Assembly (NCBI RefSeq): GCF_030445035.2
Contig: NC_080682.1
Coordinates: 33,524,770 to 33,588,769, forward strand
Reading direction: 5' to 3'
Source of the DNA: Dasypus novemcinctus
Lineage: Eukaryota; Chordata; Mammalia; Cingulata; Dasypodidae
Length of the DNA: 64,000 nucleotides
The position numbers and the translations under genes are program-made. Shown here piece after piece: positions 12,063 to 25,468 of this stretch; position 1 is the stretch's first letter, and each line of letters begins with the position of its first letter. The notes beneath the pieces were generated by a model. It ran no database searches. It had not been told where the DNA came from and saw only the letters and a program-made list of their open reading frames with translations.

Positions 12063-15000
12063 TTTGTCTACAAATTATACTCTACAGATTTGAAAACATG
12101 TAATACATTATATTAAAAAGTGTTAAATACATTGATAAAAGATATATGCTGCTTGCAGACTTCACTAGAGCTGCTTGTAGAAGATAGTGTAATTTTGGAG
12201 ATGGCTATTAAATATACTCAAACATACAATTATAGTCCTTTTTACAGAAAGAAAGTTCCCTGTACAGTAAAAAGTGATTTATCAGGTGATTTGTTTGGGT
12301 TGGAGAAATAACCTGTCAGTCAGTCAGATAGAAACTGTTTAATATAAGAAAGGACTTCAGAAATAGAGTGGCTCAGCAATGGGAAAAGCATTGTCCTTGG
12401 ATGTTAACAGTGCATTCTTTAACTGACTAGGCTTTGTGGGTGGCTTTTATTTCTTGAGGTAATCCTGGAAACCAGACTTCTTCTATGTTGCTGCTATAAT
12501 ATCTTCCCAGACATCTTCTTCTGGGTAGAAGTGTTTTCCCATAGCACACTGCACATATTTCAGTTTGGCGGAAGGGTGAGATTTTTATGTTTGGAAGGCA
12601 ATTTAAGATTTTTTGTCATCTGGGTATTTTTGAAGAAAAAATTCAATCACTTTAAAAGACATAGGCGTAAATATGTTACACAGTTCTTCTGATTTTAGAT
12701 AAAATGTAATTTCATCTAAATTATTAAGTTTACTACTTAAAAGTCATTTATAGCATTTTTTACTTCTTTTCAATATTTATTTGTAACTATATTATCATGA
12801 TGTTCTACTTTAATCTTTTTTGTTGATCATTTTTTTCAAAGTGGTTGCCTTAATTATTATTATATGCATATTTTATTTATCATAGCCTACCTAAAATAAT
12901 ATACCACACAACTGTAACAATTAGAACTATAAAATAGTAGATATTCAATTCTTCTTTCCAATTTTGTTACTTTTGTCATAAATTTTACTTATATATATGT
13001 TTTAATCCCAAAATTCATCAACCAATCCAGCTTTAGGAAATTATTTCTAAAGCAGGTAAAATTTTACAAATTAAATATTAGATATATATATATATATATA
13101 TATTTTAGCATCATTAATGTCTATATTTAGAATCAATCGTCCTTCCATTGACCTTATCCCTGCCTTTAAAATTTTTAAATAACAAATATCCTAGAAATAT
13201 ATTTTTTCTGTGTGTATGCTATTTTTCCTAAAAAGTCTTTGTCTTTATTTGTTCTTAAAATTGAAAGCTATTTAAAGTGGGTTTTGAATTCTGAAATATT
13301 TTTATTTATCAATATTTTAAACAGTATTTCTAGTATCTTCTGGGTTGTATAATTATTGATGGCAAGTCTCTTACAATAAAAATGTTTTTTCTTCTCTTTA
13401 TGAAATGTATTTTCCTCTGACTACTTTTGCAATTGTATAATTATCTTTGTTTTAAAGCATGAATCTGATTAATCTCAATGGGTTTTATTGTTTATTGTCT
13501 TTCTATTTATCCTTCTTGTGGACTCACTGACATCTGAGGCCCTATGATTTGATTCCTTTTTCTATTTTTGGAAATGTCCTGGCCACTGTTTCCCCAAATA
13601 TTTCTTCTGGTCCATTCCTTCTCTATTCTCGTTGCTGAAGCCTAACTGCCTGTATATTAAACTGTTTCACATTGTCCCACAGCTCTTTGATTTTATATTT
13701 ATATATATATAAATATATATATTTTTACCACACTTTGTTTTTTGTTTAACTTTCTGTTTGGATATGTCCTATCAGCTTACCTTCAAGTTCATTCATGCTT
13801 TTCTCAATTGTACTGATGCTAATGAAGAACTTTTGTGGCATTTCTATTTTTCTGGTATTCTGGTTAACTGTGTGCTTTTTAAATTTTATTCTGTGCCTTT
13901 CCATTGGACACTACCTTATATTATCCATCCATCTCTGAATCTGAACATGTTTCCATGCATCTGAATAAATTGTTTATCCTCTTCTTTACATATTTTATGC
14001 TAGTAATTTTCAATACTTTTGTCAAAGACCACTAGAAATACCTGTAGTTCAACATGTTTACTTTATTATGCAATGCAGTGAGGAAGAACACACACCTTGA
14101 GGAAATGTGCAGTTTCAAAGTAAAAAAAAGTTAATTTAAGAACATATGATAAGATATAGGCACTCTTTTGATCATTGGGAGGGATTAAAAAGGAACTTCC
14201 TTTGTAGATAGACTGTTATCAGAAAGCAGGAGCAATTCTATTGTTAGGTATCTCAGTAAGTTGTTTTTATTATTAGGGAAGACTCCTGTAAAAATAAAGC
14301 TGTAGTTGGCAAAATAATAGTAGACTTTCATTTCGTTAAATAGGGGGATGTTTGGTATTTTGTGATTTGTAAACTCACCTTGTTAGAACTAGTCCCAGCC
14401 AGTCCCCAGTCTTTGTTATTATCATTTGGTAAACACCTGCATGGAAGACTTTGAGAGTAAATGAAACCCATTGGTTCTAGGTTTCTCTCTCTTTCCAGCT
14501 GACACCTTAGCTCAAACATGGCTTTAACAGTTCTTTATGATTGATCTGAATTATCATTATTTGCTTGTACTATGGTCACTCTTTCTTCTACTTTTTAATA
14601 AAGGTGTAACATTTCATTTGTCATATCTTCTCTTTGAGGGTCCGGTCTCCATTTGGAATTGAAATTACTTGGATTTTTTTTTTCCAAATTCAATTTTTTG
14701 GTGGACTCAGGAAAAGCTATGATTTTTTTAGATTGCTTGACTTTCTAAAATGTGTTAGAGTTGGAACAAATGCCTGTATCCTAAGCAGAAGTGGAAATTC
14801 TATATTCCCTTTTTAATTTTATGCATTGTGGTTGCTTCACATATCTCCTCCTTTAATAACTTCACACATGTCAATATAATATCTTTCTGGGTTTCCAGTT
14901 CTGTACCTTAAAAAGTGTAATGGAACCTCAGGATCATTATAGATATAAGTGATCTCATGTACTTTGTTTTTCCAAATGTTCTCCTTCTTTTCCCTCCACC

Positions 15001-17906
15001 TCCTTTTCCTTTTCCTCATTTTCTCTTTCCCCTTTTTCTTCTCCTTGTTATTCTTGTACATCTACAAATATATCTACTTCTAATTTCCCTCTACCTTGTC
15101 CTTGCACTTCTATTCCTCTTCCTTGTCCTCCTCTTTAGTTTTCTACTTTTACCTCTATTTTTACTGTCTGCATCTTATTGATCACCCCCGGATAATAAAC
15201 CTACAAATTCTACATGTATCAAATATCTGAATGATTTGTCTAATCTAATGAAACTACTTCTCCCCTACTTCTTAAAAACATACCTTTCTGTTTTATTTGC
15301 AGCATTGACCTAAAGAAGAAATCATTTTTCATAATGTATTTTCAGGAAATATGATAATTAGTAGACAAATTGAAAAAATCATTTTGTTCTTTTATTCTAT
15401 ATATTGAAGTACTTAAAAGCAAGGATTCTGTAGGTCAGGAAACTTAATTTTGAATGCTGGTCTTACTCATTTGAGCAATATCATTTTGAGCAAATTACTC
15501 AAACTGCATTGGACTTTTTTCTCACCTGAGATCTGTGATTATAGGTAGCAATGGCCTCACATATTGGACTTGATATGAGCATATAATGAATTAGCATACA
15601 GAAACATTAATATATTTTCCAGTAACTGTCAAGCTGAATAGAAGTACTAACTATTACATTATGGCTGTTAAATATTACTCATTACTTACTCACCATTTGT
15701 TAAATGAATACTTATTATCTGTGTTAAATATTATCCCCTATAGATTAAGATTTGTGTGGACAGACAAAAATCATCCCTTTAATCAACTGAAGTTTCAGTG
15801 TAGTGTTAGATTTAGATAGCAATCTAAATTTGAAAACGGTAAATATTAAATGATGAGAGTTTTTATGCAGAGTGGTCCAAAGTTAACAATGGAAGTGAGA
15901 TAATTCTTTTTGAAAGATAATAGAGCTGAGAGATTGTGAAAAGTTATTAACTAGAAAGTTATATATACCATTTTACCATATTGATGTGATGAATAAAAAA
16001 TCATGGACATTGTTTATTTTCATCATTTGGTTTCTATTTTGGTAGTAGAAAAAGGGGAGAGTGCAATTTTAATATCGATTAATTTGATATAATTCTGTCT
16101 AATATTTGGAATGAATTGTTGGTCAAACATTGATAGACATAAGTGAATGCATCTTTGGTCCTACTGATATATCTTTTTTTCACATATAAATAGTTTTTTC
16201 TTAATGTGAATGAAAAACTAAACTGATGAACCAGGGTACAACCATGACTAAAACTTTGCTTTGATGATTTGAAAATCTAATTTGAATAAAAGGAGCCTTA
16301 AAATTACCCTTGAATCTTAATTATTGTAAGAAGTGGATAATTGTAAGGATTTCTGAAATAGTTTATTCCTTCAATACAGAAAATAATGTGAAAAATAATG
16401 ATAGGGAAAATAAATTTTGGGATGTGATTTCAAATAGCTGGATATCTTTATAAGACAACATGATATCAAAATACTCAATGGTTTATCTCTGAAAATTTCT
16501 TTTTTTTCAAGAGGAGGGTTGAGTGTTGAGTATAGTTTTAAACATTACTCTGCTATCCAACATATGTTTGATCCAATATTGGTATGAGTTCTCTTTGTAT
16601 AACTGATTAAAAACTGATGTACTTAAAATTATTTGATCAAATATCAAATTAGGTCTTAACAATGAACTCCTTTTGTACATCATTTTCCTGGGAATGTTAT
16701 GGTGGACTCACAGGACAATCATCCCTGCTGTGAAAAAAGGGAAATTTTATTGAAATAAAAGTAAATTTCCACACCTAATAGCTGTTCAAATAAATAAATG
16801 AAATAAAAAATAAACAAAACAGAATAAATAAGTCAGAAGCAGGTGTATTTTGAAAAATGGCTGGTCCTTTCTGAGGGTCTTGCTCATTTGGTGCAAACAT
16901 TGAGGAATGTTGACAAATGAAAGTTCATTTCCCAAATATGTAGGGAAAAGGCAGAACTAGGAAATAAGCAAGAATCTGCATCAAAAGAACTTCCACAGGT
17001 AGGCTAGCCAGCTTTTCAGAACTAGGTTCATCTGTAAATAGCATCCAGTTGAAAGCTATTCTTTAAACTATTGTTTTCCCTGAACCTTAATTATACTCTC
17101 AATAAATATTACCATATCATTTAATTATAAATATGGAAACTTAGAAGTGGATCTAATAAATTTCACTGATTAGACAGTGAGAAAGAAAAAATGGGATTTT
17201 CTTTTTAGTTAGTTTTTTGTTTATTAGTCATAATTGTATTGAATTAATGAAAATTTCTAATGATGATTGAGATGAACACACAACTATGTGATTATGCAAA
17301 ATACCATTGATTGTACATTTTTGATGAATGTTATGCTTTATTAATATGTGTCAATAAAATTGATTGTTGGAAAAATAAAAATACTTACTGTGTTGAGCCA
17401 TAGAGTGAAAAATGCATGTCCAGAGGGCTGGATGGATCTGAGAGTGTAAGGGCACATGGAGTATGTGAACAAGCACTAAGTAGTCATTCACAGGGATTCC
17501 AAAAAGGGAAATTATCTTCATAATGACTATTGAGGAATTACTAAAGCAATGTACGCTTTCATCAAGCTGCCATCTAATGAGGACATCCTCTGTAATTATA
17601 GCAGGTGAAAATAAAATACAAAAAGACTACCAATATCTATATATAATTTAATCAATGAAGTTTTAATATGGGTCATTTTGAACATAATCATAGGTATATA
17701 GATAACTCAATTTATCTAAAATATATTCCATTGGAGGACAGATGAGTGCTCTCTTTGGAAACATTCTAAAATAAGCAAACACTAATCAAAATTACACATT
17801 TTATTCCCTAGTTTCTGACCATAGAGATATTAATTGATATATAACATTCTATTAAGTTTTGCTCAGTGCTTAAATTGTACTTTATTAACCTATTTCTCTT
17901 AAACAA
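12063..17906. other. OR8H-OR5T intergenic DNA, unit A
   Basis: No gene is seen. It aligns with 45266-49734 in unit B, and 12135-12720 also aligns with 29318-29850 in unit C. It includes an (AT)n run at 13082-13104. A stretch at 13440-14040 containing aaatatttcttctggtcc (also at 46130-46700) is probably a very old L1-type fragment. A pyrimidine-rich tract lies at 14975-15170. Open frames here are short and have no family marks. Confidence 0.6.
13440..14040 (-). mobile_element. Probable ancient L1-type fragment
   Basis: The run ccccaaatatttcttctgg, ccattccttctctattc and cttcaagttcattcatg resembles, from memory, an old L1 segment found in many mammals. The same segment is in unit B at 46130-46700, so it predates the duplication. 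Class assignment is tentative. Confidence 0.4.
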
Positions 17907-18841
17907 CTAGTTCATTGCCTTTTTTACATTACTATTCCTCAAAGTATAGATGATAGGATTCAGCATTGGAACCACAATAGAGTAAAATATAGACACTATC
18001 ATATCATGGTCCCAAGTGTTGCTGGAACTTGGCCTCACATTAATGAAGAGAATTGTTCCATGATGAATTGCAAAACTAATAAGATGAGAGCCACAAATAG
18101 AAAAGACTTTCCACCAGCCTTCAGAAAAATGGATCATCAGAATGACCAAAATAATGAAACCAGAGGAGATATAAATAATTTGTATATTGGTTAACTCAAT
18201 TAAGACCACAAAGTGGAAGAGTAGAAGCTGGTTGATGTGAGTTTTAGAACAAGAAATAGACTAGAGAAGAGGGATGTCACAGAGCATAGGTCTAATTTCA
18301 TTGGCTGCACAGAAGGAAAGGCTAAAAGTGACCACAGTAGGCAAAATACCACCCAAAATGCCACCAACATAGAAAGTAACGATTAGTGGCACATAGACTC
18401 AGGGTGACAGGCTAACTGAATACAGCAGTGGGTTGCAGATTTCTAAATAGGGATCATAAGTTATTGCAGCAAAGAGTATACTCTGTGGTCCCAAAGTTAA
18501 AAAAAGAAACATCTGTGTTGCACGTCCAAGAAATGAAATGTCTTTATTCTCTGCCAGAAAGCTGACTAACATTTTGAGGGTAACAACTGAAGAATAGCAG
18601 GCATCCAAGAATGATCACACACTCAGAAAATGGTACATGGGGTTGTGGACCTGAGAATACCCAACAAGCAATACAACCAGTCCTAAATTTCCTACCAAAG
18701 TAGAGATAAATTGCTAGAAATAATAAAAATAAGAAGACTTGCAAAATCATCCGTTAAACCTATTGGTATAAACATAGTGAGTTCAGTTACATTCTTCATC
18801 TGAATCCTGTATATATCCAAATCAGATGGCAACCCTGACAT
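17907..18841 (-). pseudogene. OR5T-like: OR5T-like olfactory receptor pseudogene, unit A
   Basis: Minus-strand odorant receptor relic. It begins MSGLPSDLD (start 18841), as OR5T proteins do, and keeps LTDDF near the N-terminus, [15 protein letters not shown] (helix 2), CNPLLYSVS after the helix 3 motif, [13 protein letters not shown] (helix 6) and [12 protein letters not shown] (helix 7), ending VKKAMN then stop at 17907-17909. The frame is broken at least three times: a shift before 18750, another near 18608, and a broken middle between about 18399 and 18209, which carries a TAG near 18262. MAYDRY has decayed to ITYDPY. The gene cannot make a receptor. Its partner in unit B (50585-51914) has different lesions, so both were probably lost after the duplication. 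Confidence 0.88.
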
Positions 18842-20290
18842 TGCAGTTTGTATTTATAGGTTCGCAAGGCAATACCCTGTGAAAATAGAGATCACTCAAT
18901 TATAACTTCATCTTTCCTTCTTGGAAGAGCATAAGGAAATTCAAGGCATTGATGCAATGAGTAATGATGAAGAAGTTGAGCCAAGTGCTTGATTTTCCCT
19001 GTGTAAACTAAAGAATAATCTGGACCTTTCATTTGTTTGCTAAAAGAGTAAAATATATGGCAATGTAAATATATATTTTACACTTCATTTCTGATCAATT
19101 TTCTACATGTGCTTTATCTTAGATTTTCAGACACAACTGAATATTGGGATTTTTTTTTTTAAGATTTATTTATTTATTTAATTCCTCTTCCTCCCCCGGT
19201 TGTCTGTTCTCTGTTTCTATTTGCTGTGTCTTGTTTCTTTGTCCGCTTCTGTTGTCCTCAGCAGCACGGTAAGTGTGAGTGGCGCCATTCCTGGGCAGGC
19301 TGCACTTTCTTTCACGCTGGGTGGCTCTCCTTTACGGGTGCACTCCTTGGCTGTGGGGCTCCCCTACGTAGGGGACACCCCTGCTTGGCAGGGCACTCCT
19401 TGTGCACATCAGCACTGCGCATGGGCCAGCTCCACACGCGTCAAGGAGGCCCGGGGTTTGAACCGCAGACCTCCCATGTGGTAGATGGACGCCCTAACCG
19501 CTGGGCCAAGTCCGTTTCCTGAATATTGGGATTTTTAAATCCATTTGTTATAGTGGAAAGGATATATCTGGGTTCTAATCTTATATTTGCTATAATATGC
19601 ATAAAATCCTTTCCCTTAATTTTTGTAATTATAAAGTTGAACAAACAAACTCACATCACAAGAATGTATTAAACTTAAGAAAAAAGCAGTTATGAGAAGT
19701 AATTTAAAAATGTTTCCAGGTGACTACAAATTCAGATAAGTTACACTCACATTTCAACTTGTCTTACAGAAAAGCCCTCCATAATAAACAATTTTGTGCT
19801 CTTTTCTAGCAATGATGTTTTTCTATTACTCCTTCAGGCACAGTTGTGAACAGGGCAGTAGAATGTATTCTCCAGTTAGATACAACTTTCTTTGCAAACA
19901 AAAGCAGGAAAATGTCTTTTTACCTTTAGATTTCTTTCTTGAAATTCATACTAACAAATTGTCCGTTTTGATCTTTACAGCTTGTGGTACCATTATTATT
20001 TCTGATCAAATTTAAATTTAATGACAATAAATAGTGTTCCTCTCTTCATATTCTCATTTACTTGCAAAGTCCTTGAATGGATTTTTGTGATACATCTTTG
20101 TCAAAAAAATCATGTCTGCTTCATTAATATGCATTAGTTGCTTATGTTATTTCTAATAAGGTAATAAAATTGATTTTGCTAAATGATCATTAATAAAATT
20201 GTTTATTAAAGCTATTACTGAAAGAATTAAATCATGAAATTGGCCACAAATTGCACTGTATTTCTAAAATAAAATTTTATATTTTAGTTG
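18842..20290. other. OR5T upstream intergenic DNA, unit A
   Basis: No coding gene apart from the SINE at 19155-19518. It aligns with 51915-52980 in unit B. Because OR5T is on the minus strand, this is its 5' flank. Confidence 0.6.
19155..19518 (-). mobile_element. DAS-type tRNA-derived SINE (3)
   Basis: Minus-strand copy with full head (gggccaagtccgtttcc at its end) and an A-rich tail complement at 19155-19195. The target duplication ctgaatattgggattttt occurs at 19137-19154 and 19519-19536. Unit B at about 52220 has the single uninterrupted site (ttgaatattgagattttt), so the insertion came after the duplication. Confidence 0.96.
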
Positions 20291-20480
20291 ATTTGTTTTA
20301 TTTTTAAAGAAGATTTAGCTTATGTAAGTGTAACATGAAATAATATTTATATAAGGGATTCCGTATGCTCCAATCTTTTCCACTCCCACACTTTTCCACC
20401 TTAACAACATCTTTCTTTAGTGTGGTACATTTGTTACAATTTATGAAACACATTTGCTGATAGTAAAAGAATGTGGAGTT
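20290..20480 (-). mobile_element. L1 3' end fragment, inverted
   Basis: Read on the minus strand this resembles the xenarthran L1 3' end (block around tataagggattccgtatgc and the tagtgtggtacatttgtt segment). A matching inverted fragment lies at 53005-53185 in unit B at the same relative place, so it predates the duplication. Confidence 0.5.
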
Positions 20481-20864
20481 GGTAGTGGATGGAGTTCATG
20501 ATAAACAATAGCTATGGCCATGTAACCTTAGGCAGAAACAAAGGCTGTAATTAAATATTTTTCATTATGTTGGAATATGTACACATTTCTATATCTCTTT
20601 GTTTTCTTTCTTCTCTTGCATACACCGCACAAAAAATAAATTGTATTAACTTTATGTCATACTATTAAACTTACAGGATAAGGATCAATATCTCTCAAGA
20701 ATTTGCATTTGCTTCTGGGGAAAAGGCTAGTGAATTTTCTGTATTACAAAACAAAAGACAGTTACACCATATTAAGCAGAATTATGAATATGTTATTTTC
20801 TTACTAGGGGATTAATTATGGTGTAAGTGGACATTTAAGAGTATCACTTTGATAAGGCAATAGA
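20481..20864. other. Intergenic DNA, no gene seen
   Basis: AT-rich with no recognised feature. Unit B has about 2.8 kb at the same place (53190-55975), so either A lost sequence or B gained it. Confidence 0.5.
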
Positions 20865-21296
20865 CAGTGATGTTTAAGTTCATGTGTCAACTTGGGCAGA
20901 TTATGGTGCCCAATGTGTTTGATCAAGGTAAAACTGGCATGATTTTGACTGTGAGGTTACTTCATAAACAAATGTGCATCTATCATCAGTTCATTGCCTT
21001 TACAGCTCATTTCCTCTGTTTCTACAAACAAAATTTCTCACAGGAATGTGGGGTGACTCCCCTTCCAATAGTAGGAATTCTGAAAAAAAAAAGAACTGAG
21101 GATATCAAAAGTTAGAATGAAGAATTTCTACTTCAGCTAGACAATCTCTATTGGGAAGTTCAATTCCACCATAATGGGAATTTCCAACTCACAGCATGTC
21201 CTGCAGAATTAAGTTTTGGAAACCCCTACAATCATGCTGTGAATGAATTTCTATAACATATCTTTTAATGTATATCATGTCAGTTCTGTCAAAAAC
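20865..21296 (+). repeat. Unclassified interspersed repeat, unit A
   Basis: The block ttcatgtgtcaacttgggca followed by gattatggtgcccaatgtg is a dispersed xenarthran repeat from memory. It aligns with 56040-56192 plus 56696-56967 in unit B, where an LTR splits it. I cannot name the class with confidence. Confidence 0.45.
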
Positions 21297-21770
21297 TCTC
21301 TAAGTTTGCCAGATTTCTATGACAATCACCACACAATGAGTTGACTTAAAAAAGGCAAATTAATTGGATCAGGGTTTTAAAAGCTGATTCAAATAACAGC
21401 AAGGCCTGCTTTATCCAAAAATTCTGTATCATTGTGGCAGCTTTACTGCAATTCTTGGGGTTCCTGCACTAGTATCTCTGCTTTCTGTTACATGGAGATC
21501 TCCTCCTTTTTCTGTCTGATCTTATTGCTTATTGTTTTCTCTGTTTTCCTTCTTCACTCTGTACGGTGTTCTCTAACCTCTGGTTTCCAAAAACTTCTCT
21601 TTATAAAGTTCCCTGAAAGGGTAATTAACCCATCATAATTCATTTTGGTCACACCTTAATTGAAAATAATATGTTCAAGAGGTTCAATTTACAAAATGGT
21701 TTACTCCCAAAGGAATAAGGATTAATATAATTAATATGTCTAAACTGGAGTACATAATTCAACCATCCAT
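21297..21770 (-). mobile_element. MaLR-type LTR fossil, unit A
   Basis: On the minus strand this reads as an ERVL-MaLR-like LTR, with a ggagtaaaccattttgtaaa/ttaaggtgtgaccaaaatga middle and an end near gccagatttctatgac. No internal viral genes are attached. It is shared with unit B at 56968-57440, so it is older than the duplication. Confidence 0.55.
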
Positions 21771-23391
21771 GATTTGCCACTTAAACACAAAAAGATATGT
21801 TCTACCCGTGAGCACAATATTTTTATCCATCCTATTATCTAAAATCTTTATGTCATTTCAATAGCATCTCTAAGGCCAAAGTATCATCAAAATCAGTTGG
21901 TGATGTGGTCTATTCTGGGGGGAAATTCCTCTCTAATCTTTAGAACTATGAAACCTAGAAAACAAATTCCAAAATGTAATAGTAGGGCAGGCACAGGATA
22001 GACAGTCTCTTTCCAGAGGTGAGAAATCTGAAGAAAAAAGGGATCAGGTTTCCCAAGTAAGTTTGAAATTCAGCCTGCAAACTCCATTATATCTCACATC
22101 TGAGAGTCATCTGTGGAGCTATGCAGAGTCCTCTATACCTACTGGAGTGGTGGTTCCCTCTTTTCAAGTACATGGAGAGGGGTCTTGCTCTAAAAACAGT
22201 AGGTTCTAGGTTCCATCTTATGCAAGCATTGAAATGGTGGGCAGGCATTGTGTGAAAAGCACACGCTCTTACATTGGGGTTGCAGCTCATCTCCCTGAAC
22301 ATCTGGCAGGAGGCTTGCCCCTTCAGGTCCTGGGTCAAAATATTGCTCTACCCAATGCCTTGGTCTGAGGATGTCTTTGGGGAAGAGTTTCCCGTGGTTC
22401 TGCCCTTGAAGTCATTGTTTCTTCATTTTGTCTTGTCTCTCTTGCATCCTAGCTGGCATTTTATCAGCTCATACAGAATTCCCAAAAGTCGACAGAAAAA
22501 AGGATTTTCCATAGAAACTTCATAGACAAATATATTTCCAATCCTACCTATGATGCTGCATAAGGGAGTAATGACAATATTCTACTTTCATGTCTTGTTC
22601 CTATTTAAAGGAATATTTTCAGTTCCTGAAAATCGTACTTTTCTACATGCATATCATATGCAATAAAAATTTATAAGGAAACAAATTTTATTTTGTTGTC
22701 CCTTTTAAAATAAAGTACTTAAAAATCCTTTGAATCTCCCATCATCTCCCTGAATCTCTTATTAATGAAATAGTAAATAAATTTTTGCCACATATTCATT
22801 TTATAGCTGTATGATTTGTTTTTACCATATTGAAAATTATCATTTAGCATTTTAGTTCTACCAACTATTCTAAATTTTAAAATTTTCTTTTTCATTTCAA
22901 TGATTTTTCTTCAAAGCTGTATTTTTCTTGTTTATGTTTTGTTTCCCCAGTTATGTTTTCTATGGTGGTTAATCCCTCTCATATTTTACTAAATTTCTGT
23001 TTGTCCTATATTTAATTTATTTTTGACTTCTAGGACTCCTGCTTTTATAACCTCCTCATGTTTATCCATCTATTTTCTGAAATACATGATTTTCTTGAAG
23101 GTGTAACTTTGTTAACATTTTCTTTAGCATTGTATGAACATAAGTATTTATTTCCTTGCAATATTGCCATTTTGTATTCTGATATTATTACATTTTAGAA
23201 TGTAGTTTGATTCTACTTATCCTTTCATATATGGAGTTTAGTAATTATGATTCTTTTATTGACCTATGTTTAAATGTCATTGTTATCAGGTACAATAATA
23301 TGATAATAACAGGTCATCATTACTTTTCCAGTTTCATGCTCAGTGAATCACTCACATATGTTTATGATGACCCTAAAGTATTTCTGCTTTA
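21771..23391. other. OR5T-OR8J intergenic DNA, unit A
   Basis: No gene. The part 21790-22560 aligns with 57450-58240 in unit B and is richer in GC than its surroundings. It may be an old, unclassified repeat. The rest is AT-rich with no recognisable element. Confidence 0.5.
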
Positions 23392-24115
23392 TGTATTAGT
23401 TTGCCAATGGGTTGCTGAAGCAAACTATAGGAAATCTGCTTCCTTTTATAAAGAGGGTTCATTTGGTGTAAAAGGTTACAGTTCCAAGGCCATAGAAAGT
23501 CCAGCTCTTGGTACCAAAAGAGGTGTTTTCTCAACAAAGTCAACTGTCACATGTGGAAGGAAGATGGCAACTGATCTCTGGCTGGTCTCTGACTTCCCTT
23601 CAGATATCACCTTTCCCTCTTGAGCTCCTGGGCCCAGTCTCTTAAAGGCTTCATGCATAAGTGTTTCTTTAGTCTTCTCTCTCCTGGCATAGTGCTTGTT
23701 TCCTTCTGAGCCTCCCATATCAGTCTCAGCTGTTCTGCTAGCTCACGAAATTCAGCTGTAAGCTATCAGGCAAATGTCTCATCTATCCCCGAAACCTTAG
23801 CTGTTTAAGCCTTCACCTTTCTGTCACATAGCAAAATGGAAAATGGCAGAGCTCTCACTTCCTGTCTCCTCTTGTGTCAATCTCAGTGAATGTCTGTTAA
23901 TATCCGACCCAGCAAGAGGTCGGGGCATAAAATGTGTTATGGCCTCTGATATAGTGGAATCAAAAATCCTAAAACAATCTTAACAGATAATCTAATCAAA
24001 GACCCCTCAAACAAATTTAGTTTAATCAAAGGTTATCACATGTTAAGTAATAGGTTAGTTTACAAAAATAACCTTGCTTTTTTGGGAATTCGTATAATAA
24101 TCTCAAACTGTCACA
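23392..24115 (-). mobile_element. Solo LTR fossil, unit A
   Basis: A 724-bp element bounded by TG and CA, whose minus-strand start tgtgacagtttgagat matches the start of the LTR at 56193 (tgtggcagtttgatat). No internal viral genes are present, so it is a solo LTR, probably of a MaLR/ERVL-like family. The same insertion is in unit B at 59076-59783, so it predates the duplication. Confidence 0.7.
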
Positions 24116-24543
24116 GTATACAACTACTTGTAATTTCATAGATAAGTCTCATTCATGGTGTTTTCTATCTGTAATTTCTTGAGTACCTTAGATATACATG
24201 TTTTACTTTACAAAGTGTTACTCCACACTTAGACATTATATGTTGCTGTTGCAGTGTTTCCTGAGGTTTCTATTTCAGGATTTCAATTAATAGTTAAATA
24301 GGTTAACAGACTTTTCATACAATTTTAAGAAACTCAGTAAGTTTCTTCTGAATTTGTATTCCTGAAATTTGTGAAAGGTGGCAAGAAAAAAATTACAATC
24401 AAAATTTTCAATGTTTAAGAAGAAAAATTAACATAGTTTTAAATGAAATATTTATCAAAGATTAACCCTTTAACAGCAAATGCAAGTTTACCATCAATTA
24501 AATCTTTCACTTTTTCCATTAAAAGATCAAAGCAACAATATAA
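24116..24543. other. OR8J 5' flank, unit A
   Basis: AT-rich DNA upstream of the OR8J relic, aligned with 59784-60208 in unit B. No feature is seen. Confidence 0.5.
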
Positions 24544-25468
24544 ACGGCACCACAAAATGGCATTGAGGGACTGAATTCATTCTCATGGATAACCTGAAAC
24601 ATCCAGAGCTCCAGATTACTCTTTTCCTTCTCTTACTGGTGATCTATGATCTTACCTGGGCTGGGAATCTGGGCATCAGCACCCTCAACAGTGCTGATTA
24701 TTGATTTCAAACTCCCTAGAGAGTTTTCCTCTGATTATTGGCTATCATCAATTTGCCAATTCTACCATCATTGCTCTTAAAATGCAGGCCAATTTCTTGG
24801 TTAAGAAGAAAATCATATCCTATTTTTGGTTGTGCAGCTCAACTGGGTGGATTCTTTGTTTTCTTTCTAGCTCCAATGGGCTATGACCACTATGTGACTG
24901 TTGCAACTCCCTGCTCTCCATGGTTGTGGTTTCCTGGCAGACCTGCACCCGGCTGCCCTTCTTCATGTACCTGTATATCTGACCATTGCAATGACTGTCT
25001 CCTCTTAAGTGTACTCTATGTCATAAGGTTCTTTAAATGTTATCATAAATTTTTATTGTGATAAAGTCCCTCTGTTAGCATTACCTTTGACTGATAACTA
25101 CAATCCAGAAGCAGCAATCTTTGCCTTTTCCAGGAATGATTTGTTTTTTTCCTGGATCAAAGTTTTGATATCTTACTTCCATGATGTCCTCTCTATTATG
25201 AGGGTATGTTCCTCAGAGGGTGAGAAAAATTCCTATTCTACCTATGTTTCTCACATGATTGCTATCTTTGTGTTCTTTGGTACTGTTTTCTCATGTACTC
25301 ACAAACTATGACCAATACCTCATTAGATAGAGCTAAAGTATTCCAGCTTATTTATATCCTAGTGATAACTATATTGAATCCTCTAATTTAAGGCCAAATG
25401 AAAAGGATGTGAAGGATGCACTGAACAGACTCCTCACTAACCCTTGCTATTCTTTCAAACTAATATAA
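24544..25468 (+). pseudogene. OR8J-like: OR8J-like olfactory receptor pseudogene, unit A
   Basis: Relic of a class II odorant receptor. The codon aligned with the start of the unit B copy is ACG at 24544-24546, so the ATG is lost. Surviving blocks fit OR8J from memory: HPELQI near the N-terminus, AGNLGI (helix 1), NFLVKKKIISYFW (helix 2/3 loop), PEAAIFAF, ISYFHDVLSIMRVCSSEGEK (helix 5 and following loop), STYVSHMIAIFVFFGT (helix 6) and LLTNPCYSF near the tail, ending at TAA 25466-25468. The helix 2 entry (TPMYFF) is missing, [10 protein letters not shown] is MGYDHYVTVA, and several frameshifts follow. The missing helix 2 entry is also broken in unit B, so the gene probably died before the duplication. 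Confidence 0.85.

Noticed and set aside
23207-23623. 138-codon open frame
   Set aside because: It runs from AT-rich DNA into an LTR and has no protein family features.
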